DNA of 17,415 nt, from the NCBI GenBank assembly GCA_034659855.1, contig JAYEIA010000025.1, positions 1 to 17,415 on the forward strand. Reading direction: 5' to 3'. The stretch's first letter is position 1, and the number at the start of each line of letters is the position of its first letter. A program made the translations under genes and the position numbers. The DNA is from JAYEIA01 sp034659855 (lineage in GTDB: Bacteria > Bacteroidota > Bacteroidia > Bacteroidales > JAADGE01). Shown in pieces: positions 7,587-13,034 of the stretch. Under the pieces are notes generated by a model. It was not told the origin of the DNA. It saw nothing but the letters and a program-made list of their open reading frames with translations, and made no database searches.

Positions 7587-7721
7587 TTAGACTACCTTCA
7601 CTCCAACTTTGCTGTTAGCTTTTTTTGTTTTCTTAAAGCCTCCCAATTTCCGAAAGATTACACTTTTTGGCGTGCTTTCAATTCGAGTTCGTGTGTCGTA
7701 TTTTTTGTTTTCTTTGCTCAT
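7587..7721 (-). CDS. Possible 44-aa basic peptide
   Basis: A leftward frame from ATG 7721 to TAA 7587 encodes 44 residues starting MSKENKKYDTRTRIESTPKS and ending KKANSKVGVKVV, about one third Lys/Arg. It fills most of the otherwise gene-free 7491-7771 interval and fits the operon direction. No family is recognised, and a plus-strand frame overlaps it, so it may be chance. A TATTTTTG sequence at 7513-7520 also matches the Bacteroidota -7 element on the plus strand, with no convincing gene to serve. Confidence 0.3.
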   Translation of the reverse strand: MSKENKKYDTRTRIESTPKSVIFRKLGGFKKTKKANSKVGVKVV

Positions 7722-7771
7722 TTTGTGTTATTTTTAAGTTGTTAAGTATTTCTTAATATGTGGGAAAATCG

Positions 7772-8110
7772 TTAGCGGTTATTAAGGTAATCGAACAATT
7801 CAGCCGCATTGCTCATTTTAATAAGTTGTTTATTTTCATCATAGGCATTCAAACGCCAACTTTCGTTTCCAAAATCAGTTTCAAAACAAAACCATTCTAT
7901 CCAAGTTTGTCCATGCTCACATAGTTCTGTATCTCCCATTTCTTCTTGCAACACCTTTATAAGTACATTGTTTATGTAATGATTTTCCGGTAGCAAATTG
8001 GCGGAGTGAGCATTTGGAAAGACCTTCCCTAAGTTTTTACTAACTTCAATATCATATCGTATTTGTTTTTCAATTGCGTTGACGGCTTCAATAAACAGTT
8101 CTTTTGTCAT
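7772..8110 (-). CDS. Accessory protein of a type seen in Bacteroidota mobile elements, function unknown
   Basis: This 112-aa protein begins MTKELFIEAVNAIEKQIRYD, has a middle NNVLIKVLQEEMGDTE and ends TWIEWFCFETDFGNESW followed by AAELFDYLNNR. The 'WIEW.CFE.DFG' and 'ELFDYLN' pattern recalls small acidic proteins common in prophages and conjugative elements of gut Bacteroidota, whose function is not known to me. Its start region (8098-8129) is one copy of a 32-bp direct repeat whose other copy holds the end of the DnaA-like gene. In the ancestor the two genes probably overlapped at ATGA. Confidence 0.6.
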   Translation of the reverse strand: MTKELFIEAVNAIEKQIRYDIEVSKNLGKVFPNAHSANLLPENHYINNVLIKVLQEEMGDTELCEHGQTWIEWFCFETDFGNESWRLNAYDENKQLIKMSNAAELFDYLNNR

Positions 8111-8129
8111 TGTTTCAATTTTAAATATT
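8098..8129. repeat. 32-bp direct repeat, copy 2
   Basis: This copy matches 8553-8584 at 31 of 32 positions; the only difference is G at 8106 versus A at 8561. It covers the start codon and leader of the 112-aa gene. The two copies are 455 bp apart and bracket the 66-aa gene, which suggests insertion or duplication. Confidence 0.9.
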
Positions 8130-8158
8130 TGTGATTTGATTAATTAAAAAAAATAAGC

Positions 8159-8216
8159 ATAACACTTTTATTTATCGCAAGCCGTGAAAAACGTCCAGCG
8201 TAAATAAAAATGTTAT
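8159..8216 (-). repeat. Long imperfect hairpin, attC-like
   Basis: The arms are 8159-8178 and 8198-8216. ATAACA and TGTTAT form the outer base, TTTTATTTA pairs with TAAATAAAA across a single C-A mismatch, and CGC pairs with GCG next to one bulged T. A short inner stem CGT/ACG surrounds a small loop on the minus strand. An outer AAC/GTT pair with unpaired bulges is reminiscent of integron attC sites, but the R-box consensus is not met exactly. It includes the stop codon of the 66-aa gene and could equally be a terminator-like element or a dispersed Bacteroidota repeat. Confidence 0.5.
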
Positions 8217-8413
8217 AAACAATTGTGTAAATCGGCAATTAAATCTTTTTCATTAGCGTTTTTTAAAAGTTGCAATAATTCTACAATAGTATCTGATATT
8301 GCTTCGTAGTTTGATGTTGAAAAATCTATTAATTCAGCAAAAAAATGATAGTCGTTTTGTTTATTTTCGTAAAAATAATCCTTTAAATCTTTGTCTGATA
8401 GTTCAATTCTCAT
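8213..8413 (-). CDS. Unknown 66-aa acidic protein in cassette-like insertion
   Basis: This 66-aa protein, MRIELSDKDLKDYFYENKQN followed by a helical acidic body ending LKNANEKDLIADLHNCL, has no known domain. It lies alone in a 455-bp segment bounded by 32-bp direct repeats, and its stop codon falls inside the long hairpin at 8159-8216. Just outside the gene, AATGTTATAAAC (8209-8220) and GTTTATAACATT (8430-8441) form an inverted pair. It is likely a recently gained accessory gene; a small immunity or defence-related role would be a guess. Confidence 0.5.
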   Translation of the reverse strand: MRIELSDKDLKDYFYENKQNDYHFFAELIDFSTSNYEAISDTIVELLQLLKNANEKDLIADLHNCL

Positions 8414-8415
8414 AA

Positions 8416-8520
8416 TTAGAATATATTAAGTTTATAACATTTGCTTAAATTTAATTGCGAATGTTCTTTAAATTCATCTAAAAGTATTTTAATTTGATGC
8501 TTTTTGTATGTTTTAAATTT
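8416..8520 (-). pseudogene. Possible 3' remnant of a gene inside the insertion
   Basis: A leftward frame of 34 codons between two stops has no ATG and reads KFKTYKKHQIKILLDEFKEH, then SQLNLSKCYKLNIF. The composition looks protein-like, and the frame ends 3 bp before the start of the 66-aa gene. It may be the C-terminus of a gene cut when the segment inserted. The stretch also contains a 9-bp stem (8436-8444 with 8457-8465). Chance is possible. Confidence 0.25.
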
Positions 8521-8552
8521 TCATTATATTACAATTTTAAATGATTAGTATT

Positions 8553-8584
8553 GTTCTTTTATCATTGTTTCAATTTTAAATATT
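8553..8584. repeat. 32-bp direct repeat, copy 1
   Basis: This is the partner of 8098-8129 (31 of 32 identical). It contains the last codons and TGA stop (8562-8564) of the DnaA-like gene plus a ghost start ATG (8563-8565) that leads only to a 6-codon frame. This is what is expected if an original ATGA gene junction was duplicated on insertion of the 455-bp segment. Confidence 0.9.
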
Positions 8585-9163
8585 GTTTATAATTTTTGGT
8601 ATGTGTATAATCATTTCCTTTTACTTGTTTTAATCCGTACACTACCGTGGAATGATGACCGTCGAATTCATCGGCTATACGTTGCAATGATGCTTTGCGT
8701 TTTCGAGCTTCAGCATAAAAGATATAGCGAGCTGATACAATATCTTCNNNNNNNNNNNNNNNNNNNNNNNNNNNNNNNNNNNNNNNNNNNNNNNNNNNNN
8801 NNNNNNNNNNNNNNNNNNNNNNNNNNNNNNNNNNNNNNNNNNNNNNNTTACTTGTTTTAATCCGTACACTACCGTGGAATGATGACCGTCGAATTCATCG
8901 GCTATACGTTGCAATGATGCTTTGCGTTTTCGAGCTTCAGCATAAAAGATATAGCGAGCTGATACAATATCTTCTATTCTGCTTTTGCTTTTCATGGCCT
9001 CAATGCTTACTCCTGTATAATGCGATACATCATATAAGATTTCCTCTAATTCATTAAGTCCTGAAATTTCTTGTAATACCGTTTGTAATTTTTTAATTAA
9101 TACAGGAGTATCGGCAAGTTCTAATCCTTCATTCAATAATTGTTTTATCTTAGCTATATCCAT
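8562..9163 (-). CDS. DnaA domain IV-like DNA-binding protein (split by scaffold gap)
   Basis: As printed, the frame is interrupted by 100 N. Removing 8748-8974 (the gap plus one of two identical 127-bp copies) gives a continuous 124-aa protein ending NYKQYLKLKQ with TGA at 8562-8564. Residues about 48-105 match the DnaA C-terminal domain: GVSIEAMKSKSR, IVSARYIFYAEARKRKASLQ, RIADEFDGHHSTVVYGLKQV. The last part is the DnaA-box-reading helix with the HxTV signature. There is no AAA+ ATPase, so it is a stand-alone binding domain, preceded by a helical N-terminus. It abuts the 95-aa gene (TAA then ATG). A role in replication or transcription control is inferred. Confidence 0.8.
8621..8974. other. 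Scaffold gap with 127-bp identical flanks (assembly artefact)
   Basis: The N run is 8748-8847 (100 N). The 127 bases before it (8621-8747) are identical to the 127 bases after it (8848-8974). This exact length is a common maximum k-mer in de Bruijn assembly, so two contigs that share one k-mer were scaffolded instead of merged. The gap is therefore probably not real, and the true sequence joins 8747 to 8975. Confidence 0.92.
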
Positions 9164-9451
9164 TTATTCTGCTTTTTGATGTAGTTTTCTCTCATAGTCG
9201 CTTAGTCTCATAAGTATTCTTACTATTCTGTCCTTTTCTCGCTCCAACTCGGACATATTGGTGCCTTCTTTTCTTATCAAAACCTTGGCAGGGGTTCGCA
9301 GATAGTTGTAATACGTTCCTGCACTAATAGGATATAACATACATACCACAGAAAAAATTCGTTTGCTCGGCATCCCTTCGGTTTGCATTATCTTGGTATA
9401 TTCCTGCACATAATAAACTTTTCGCAGATGATTCAGTCTTGAGTAAGCCAT
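9164..9451 (-). CDS. Small HTH-like protein, possible regulator
   Basis: This 95-aa protein has a helix-turn-helix-like stretch at about residues 25-52 (MPSKRIFSVVCMLYP then ISAGTYYNYL) after a basic N-terminus. The end is a charged helix (SELEREKDRIVRILMRLSDY). In Bacteroidota phages a 'YPIS..TYYNYL' segment is common in small DNA-binding proteins. It sits immediately before the DnaA-like gene and 2 bp after the 159-aa gene. Its position late in the early operon would suit a Mor-like middle regulator, but no Mor signature is visible, so this is only a guess. Confidence 0.6.
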   Translation of the reverse strand: MAYSRLNHLRKVYYVQEYTKIMQTEGMPSKRIFSVVCMLYPISAGTYYNYLRTPAKVLIRKEGTNMSELEREKDRIVRILMRLSDYERKLHQKAE

Positions 9452-9453
9452 GA

Positions 9454-9933
9454 TTAAAATTCATTTTCAAACCGCCTTTGATAAAGAAATGTTTCTAAAT
9501 AAGGCAGGTCTTTGTTTTTTAATTTATAATTATATCTAAGTTTTGGAACCAATCTGAATGATTTTAGTTTGTCGGCTTCAGTAATATATTGTCGGGTGTT
9601 GGTTGGCTTTTTGCCTATCCATAAGTCTTTTGCTCGTTGTTTGTTGCCAACCTTATAATTATAGTAATCCCAAAAAGTAGGAAAACTAAGGTCTATATCC
9701 ATTCTCTGAACCTCTAACTTTATACCGAAATTTTGTTTAAACTGTCGAAGCATCGGTACCAACCACGCTTCTCGTAAAGGTAGTTTTGTGCCGAAAAATT
9801 GTAATATTTCCGGGGTCATTACTGCCTTGTTTTCAAATTCTCGGAGTATCTCATCAACATCGTATCCGTAAATCAGTTCCCCGTCCAATTGCGGAGCTGT
9901 AACCGTATATTTAATTAAATCTACTCGTTTCAT
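9454..9933 (-). CDS. Conserved-looking unknown protein, 159 aa
   Basis: This soluble protein begins MKRVDLIKYTVTAPQLDGEL and has aromatic-rich segments (FPTFWDYYNYKVGNK, LRYNYKLKNKDLPYLETFLY). No domain is recognised. The start codon overlaps the stop of the 56-aa gene (ATGA), which supports both genes. It belongs to the block of small unknown genes that follows DUF3164 in this operon. Confidence 0.6.
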   Translation of the reverse strand: MKRVDLIKYTVTAPQLDGELIYGYDVDEILREFENKAVMTPEILQFFGTKLPLREAWLVPMLRQFKQNFGIKLEVQRMDIDLSFPTFWDYYNYKVGNKQRAKDLWIGKKPTNTRQYITEADKLKSFRLVPKLRYNYKLKNKDLPYLETFLYQRRFENEF

Positions 9934-10100
9934 TTGTTCAGCAATTTATAAATTTGTTCAAAAACGTAGCGAGGCTTAACAAAGTCGTAAAGAACGGCCT
10001 TACCTATTATCACCGGTTTGGTTTTTTGGTAAGAGACCGTTTCTACATCTTGACTTGTAACCGTAACAACCTCATCCGTTATTATGTTTCGGTATTGCAT
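9930..10100 (-). CDS. Unknown 56-aa protein
   Basis: The frame runs from ATG 10100 to TGA 9930. It begins MQYRNIITDEVVTVTSQDVE and ends FVKPRYVFEQIYKLLNK, a beta-rich first half followed by a short helix. The gene starts one base after the DUF3164 stop and overlaps the next gene by 4 nt, so it is tightly packed in the operon and very likely translated. No family is recognised. Confidence 0.6.
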   Translation of the reverse strand: MQYRNIITDEVVTVTSQDVETVSYQKTKPVIIGKAVLYDFVKPRYVFEQIYKLLNK

Positions 10101-10101
10101 A

Positions 10102-10743
10102 TTAAACGCTTGTTAAATTAAGTGAAATGTGTTTATCTTTTCCGTTTTTATCTTTTTTGTAAAAACTTATGGAATTGCTTATTGTCCGATTACTGTAACT
10201 TTCTTCAAAAAGAGACATGGCACGTACCCAACGTTCATCATTATAATTATCTTTTATGGCTAATAACGAGCTGATGCGTGCCGGTGTAAAGTCGCCTTTT
10301 TTATTACGGCTCATAAGTGAAAGTATTACGTTATAGCTTTTTTGATCGGCTTTCTTTACCATATCTTGCAGAAAATCTTTTAACAGTTCTTCTGCCATAT
10401 CTGCACGTTCATCGTAAGTTGGTTTTGAGTTATGCTCATACACAACCTTGAGATTACCGTCTGAAGTTCTCAAAGAATAGCCACTCTTTGAATTACTGCG
10501 AACATCGCCGTATTTTTGGGCTTTGTCTTTAAAGTTCTCCATTTTTTTCATCCAGTCCTCTTTTCTCATTTTCAATGCTTCATTCACCTGTGATGCACCT
10601 TCAACCATTTCTCTTATCATTTTATCTCGGTAAGCTTCATACTTCGCTTTTTTTTGAGCATAGTTTTTTTTCTCGTTTTCTTTAGCTTCCTTTAATTGGG
10701 CTTCGAGTTCAGCCACTGTCATTTTTTTTTCTGATGTTGCCAT
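10102..10743 (-). CDS. DUF3164 family protein
   Basis: This 213-aa protein starts with a long charged coiled coil (TVAELEAQLKEAKENEKK, to about residue 80). A small beta domain follows (SGYSLRTSDGNLKVVYEH), then TYDERADMAEELLKDFLQDM and FTPARISSLLAI with DERWVRAMSLFEES, ending in a strand pair. This layout is that of DUF3164, a family found in the early region of Mu-like phages near gemA and gam-type genes. Its biochemical role is not established. No Gam homologue is seen, so this protein may occupy that place. Confidence 0.75.
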   Translation of the reverse strand: MATSEKKMTVAELEAQLKEAKENEKKNYAQKKAKYEAYRDKMIREMVEGASQVNEALKMRKEDWMKKMENFKDKAQKYGDVRSNSKSGYSLRTSDGNLKVVYEHNSKPTYDERADMAEELLKDFLQDMVKKADQKSYNVILSLMSRNKKGDFTPARISSLLAIKDNYNDERWVRAMSLFEESYSNRTISNSISFYKKDKNGKDKHISLNLTSV

Positions 10744-10755
10744 TGTTCTTTATTT

Positions 10756-10893
10756 TTAATTTGTGAATAATTCCTTAATTCTTTTTAGTGCAATATTGCC
10801 GGCATAAGCCAAAAACGAACCGTCTTTCAGCTCAATCACCAGTCGTTTTTTCTTAATACTGTGTGTTGTTTTTTTAATTGTTGATTTGTCCAT
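10756..10893 (-). CDS. Unknown 45-aa basic peptide
   Basis: The frame from ATG 10893 to TAA 10756 encodes MDKSTIKKTTHSIKKKRLVI followed by ELKDGSFLAYAGNIALKRIKELFTN. It fills the gap between the GemA-like and DUF3164 genes with 6 and 12 bp on either side, in operon direction, which supports it as a gene. It has a basic N-terminus, two predicted strands and a C-terminal helix. The function is unknown. Confidence 0.5.
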   Translation of the reverse strand: MDKSTIKKTTHSIKKKRLVIELKDGSFLAYAGNIALKRIKELFTN

Positions 10894-10899
10894 GATTTC

Positions 10900-11343
10900 T
10901 TAATTTAAACGAGCTTGACGAGTTATACTGTCTTCGTAATTACGTCTTACTGCTCTTAGTTGATTTATTAATTGTTGTAATTCTTTTATTGATAATTGGT
11001 TAAATTCCTTTTTATACTTTGTTTTCTGTCGTATAAAAGCATTGATGATAGTAATCTTCTCTGTAGTATTCATTGTAGGGTATATGAAACCGACATCGTA
11101 ACAGAGTTTCAATACATTACGTCTTAGCTTCTGACTAAAATCATTATGCTTTCTTTCTTTTTTTTGATGTCGCATTTCCAAAGTCTTTATCAAAGAAGTA
11201 CATTCGTTATAAAGCATTTCGCTGCTCTTATAGCTGCGACCTCCGGTAAATTGGTGCACCAGTTCAGATTTTAACTCAGCATCAATACCAAGTTTTGAAA
11301 ACAACTGATGTAATCTCTTATTTTGTCCGTTTGTTCGTAACAT
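10900..11343 (-). CDS. GemA/gp16-like protein (DUF1018)
   Basis: This 147-aa protein begins MLRTNGQNKRLHQLFSKLGI, followed by ELVHQFTGGRSYKSSEM and ECTSLIKTLEMRHQ. This is the gp16/GemA pattern, in which an N-terminal helix 'K..L..L...LGID' and a 'FTGGR S...S..E...LI..L' segment define the family. In Mu, GemA is an early regulator linked to host gene expression and DNA relaxation. The rest is basic and helical. It overlaps the 64-aa gene by 26 nt. The call is from the motif and synteny. Confidence 0.6.
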   Translation of the reverse strand: MLRTNGQNKRLHQLFSKLGIDAELKSELVHQFTGGRSYKSSEMLYNECTSLIKTLEMRHQKKERKHNDFSQKLRRNVLKLCYDVGFIYPTMNTTEKITIINAFIRQKTKYKKEFNQLSIKELQQLINQLRAVRRNYEDSITRQARLN

Positions 11344-11512
11344 AGCTTATTGATTTTGTTTCTATTATTAATCCGTGGTTTCTGCTGTTCTTCAACAGAG
11401 CAAATTCAATATTAGAATAGTCTGTCCACTGTCGTATTACCGTAAAAGTTTCACCTGCCGAAAAATCATGTCTAATTGTTGATTTGTTATATTTTAAAAT
11501 TGCTTTTTTCAT
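11318..11512 (-). CDS. Unknown 64-aa protein
   Basis: MKKAILKYNKSTIRHDFSAG followed by a beta-rich body (ETFTVIRQW, IEFALLKNSR, LIIETKSISYV) and a basic end. No domain is recognised. It starts 1 bp after the P-loop ATPase stop and overlaps the GemA-like start by 26 nt, so it is part of the compact early operon. It may be an OB- or SH3-like small barrel, judging only from its strand pattern. Confidence 0.55.
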   Translation of the reverse strand: MKKAILKYNKSTIRHDFSAGETFTVIRQWTDYSNIEFALLKNSRNHGLIIETKSISYVTNKRTK

Positions 11513-11513
11513 A

Positions 11514-12122
11514 TTATTCCATCCAATATTCAGCCGCTCCTTTATTCCATATTACAAGTGGCTCGCCGCCGCCGTATCTTGAGTTCGGAAACGCCTTAAA
11601 GCCTTCAACCCATATCTTTACATTTGCGTCAAAATGAACTGTTTTTGCCGACCTGCCCGATGGTTGCTTGCCGTCAGCATGGCTTATAAAAACAAACAGC
11701 TTTTTATCAAACTCATCAATCAGCTTTTTATAAGTCAATGCGTTGAGCCGGCTGTACTGAAAACTATCCACTATAATAATATTCGGGCTTTTATGCTTTC
11801 TCAATCTCTCGGCAAGTTCAGGTATCGGCTCTTTGTCAAGCAACATTACATTATCATCGGGAGTAATGTCGGCCGTTTGAAACGCTTTTTTCAAACTCAC
11901 ACTCAAGCCCTCCTCCAAAGAATTGTATGCCACTTTATGAAATCTACCCAAGTATTTTGACAGTTGAGCGGCAAAGCTTGTTTTCCCGTTGGAACTGTTG
12001 CCCCAAATAAACCAACTGCCCGATAGTTCGGGTTTGCCCACAAACTCCTCCCACTTTCCTGTAAATTCAAGTGTTTTAAATTTCTTATTATAAAACTGAT
12101 GTATGCCGTATGCTGTACTCAT
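11514..12122 (-). CDS. P-loop ATPase, RecA/DnaB-like, second ATPase next to MuB
   Basis: This 202-aa protein has Walker A GNSSNGKTS at 41-49 and a hydrophobic Walker B strand NIIIVDS at 114-120. FVFISHADG (143-151) and GRSAKTVHFDANVKIWVEGF (156-175) follow, the pattern of RecA/DnaB/RadA-type ATPases with a sensor strand after Walker B. It lacks a helicase N-terminal domain, so it is a stand-alone ATPase core. It shares one base with MuB (TAATG) and is probably made with it. It may help target capture or replication restart after transposition; that role is inference. Confidence 0.8.
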   Translation of the reverse strand: MSTAYGIHQFYNKKFKTLEFTGKWEEFVGKPELSGSWFIWGNSSNGKTSFAAQLSKYLGRFHKVAYNSLEEGLSVSLKKAFQTADITPDDNVMLLDKEPIPELAERLRKHKSPNIIIVDSFQYSRLNALTYKKLIDEFDKKLFVFISHADGKQPSGRSAKTVHFDANVKIWVEGFKAFPNSRYGGGEPLVIWNKGAAEYWME

Positions 12123-12991
12123 TATGCTTGTTTTCTTTTAAGTTTCAAAAATTCAATTTTAAGTCGCGTAAGGCTTCCGTTTGTTTTTGCGTATAACCGC
12201 TGAATTTCAGTTAGTCCGTTAGCTTTTGCAACCAATGCCAACTGTCGGCGTTTAAATTCGTTGCGTTCCTCTTTGCCTTGGGGTGTAATGTTCTGAAATC
12301 GCTCGCCAAACCGTCGGAATATTTCAACATATCCCACTTTGCGGTTATTGATATTACGTTCCACTTTTGCTCTTAACCCGTCGGCTCCCATCATGTACCA
12401 GCCTGTTAGTGCTTCTGATGCATTCCATAGGGCTTTTAGTTCCAAAAATGCAGGATAAGCAAGGTCGCCGGCTTCATCTAATATAATAAGGGGCGTGTCC
12501 GAGGTGTTCAGATAAAACACCAAATCCTTATACACATCAGCATATCGCCCCTTATTTCTTATTCCGAGTTTTCGGGCTATTTCCCTTATCAGTAATTGCT
12601 TTGATTTGACTTGACTGCAATCAATATAAACAGCGTTGCTGTGTTCTTTGGCATATATCTTAGCAGTATGCGTTTTGCCTACTCCGGCATCGTCTATAAG
12701 CATTGCACTGATGCTTTGCTCTTGGCATACATTCAGTTGAGCATATATACTTTTAAAGGTTGGAGTCCTTGCAGTTTGCCAGTTAAATCCTTTCAAATCA
12801 ACGCCCAGTTCATTGGCTACTCGCAAAAAGTTTTCATCCGAAAGCACTTGTTTCATCTGTCCTTTTAACAGTCGGGTCATTTGTGCCGGTGCAATTCCCA
12901 ATGTCTTAGCCATTTGGCTTTGACTGTCAAAATGCTTGAGCCTGTCCTTAATCTCTTTTACTATTCGCTTTTTTTGTGTTGTTGTAATCAT
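12122..12991 (-). CDS. MuB-like transposition target-capture ATPase
   Basis: This 289-aa protein has an N-terminal XRE-like HTH at about 20-60 (SQMAKTLGIAPAQMTRLLKG), as in MuB. The AAA+ core has Walker A DDAGVGKTHT (100-109) and Walker B TPLIILDEAGDL (166-177), and GADG at 202-205 where a sensor 1 residue would lie. The C-terminal region (240-289) is helical and basic. MuB binds DNA, forms ATP-dependent filaments, picks target sites and activates MuA. It lies 43 bp after the MuA stop in the same direction, as in Mu. Confidence 0.93.
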   Translation of the reverse strand: MITTTQKKRIVKEIKDRLKHFDSQSQMAKTLGIAPAQMTRLLKGQMKQVLSDENFLRVANELGVDLKGFNWQTARTPTFKSIYAQLNVCQEQSISAMLIDDAGVGKTHTAKIYAKEHSNAVYIDCSQVKSKQLLIREIARKLGIRNKGRYADVYKDLVFYLNTSDTPLIILDEAGDLAYPAFLELKALWNASEALTGWYMMGADGLRAKVERNINNRKVGYVEIFRRFGERFQNITPQGKEERNEFKRRQLALVAKANGLTEIQRLYAKTNGSLTRLKIEFLKLKRKQA

Positions 12992-13021
12992 ATTATAAAG
13001 GTGTTTTAATGTTTATTAAAT

Positions 13022-13034
13022 AGGTCTTAGACCT
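13022..13034. promoter_or_regulatory. Short palindrome between MuA and MuB
   Basis: AGGTCT-T-AGACCT is a perfect 13-bp palindrome that starts at the last base of the MuA stop and precedes the MuB start by about 30 bp. It could be a protein-binding site or a weak RNA stem. Its inner TCT/AGA resembles part of the 244-264 palindrome, but not enough to claim a common site. Confidence 0.25.

Noticed and set aside
7545..7745. Plus-strand 66-aa frame starting MARRLLTAAMADKLL, with a TATTTTTG element upstream
   Set aside because: After a plausible first 20 residues it turns into a Phe/Cys/Val run typical of the reverse of an A-rich coding strand, and it opposes the operon. The minus-strand 44-aa frame is a better fit, though also weak.
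8621..8974. 127-bp direct repeat as a real duplication or recombination site
   Set aside because: The exact length, identity and position at both gap edges mark it as a shared assembly k-mer.
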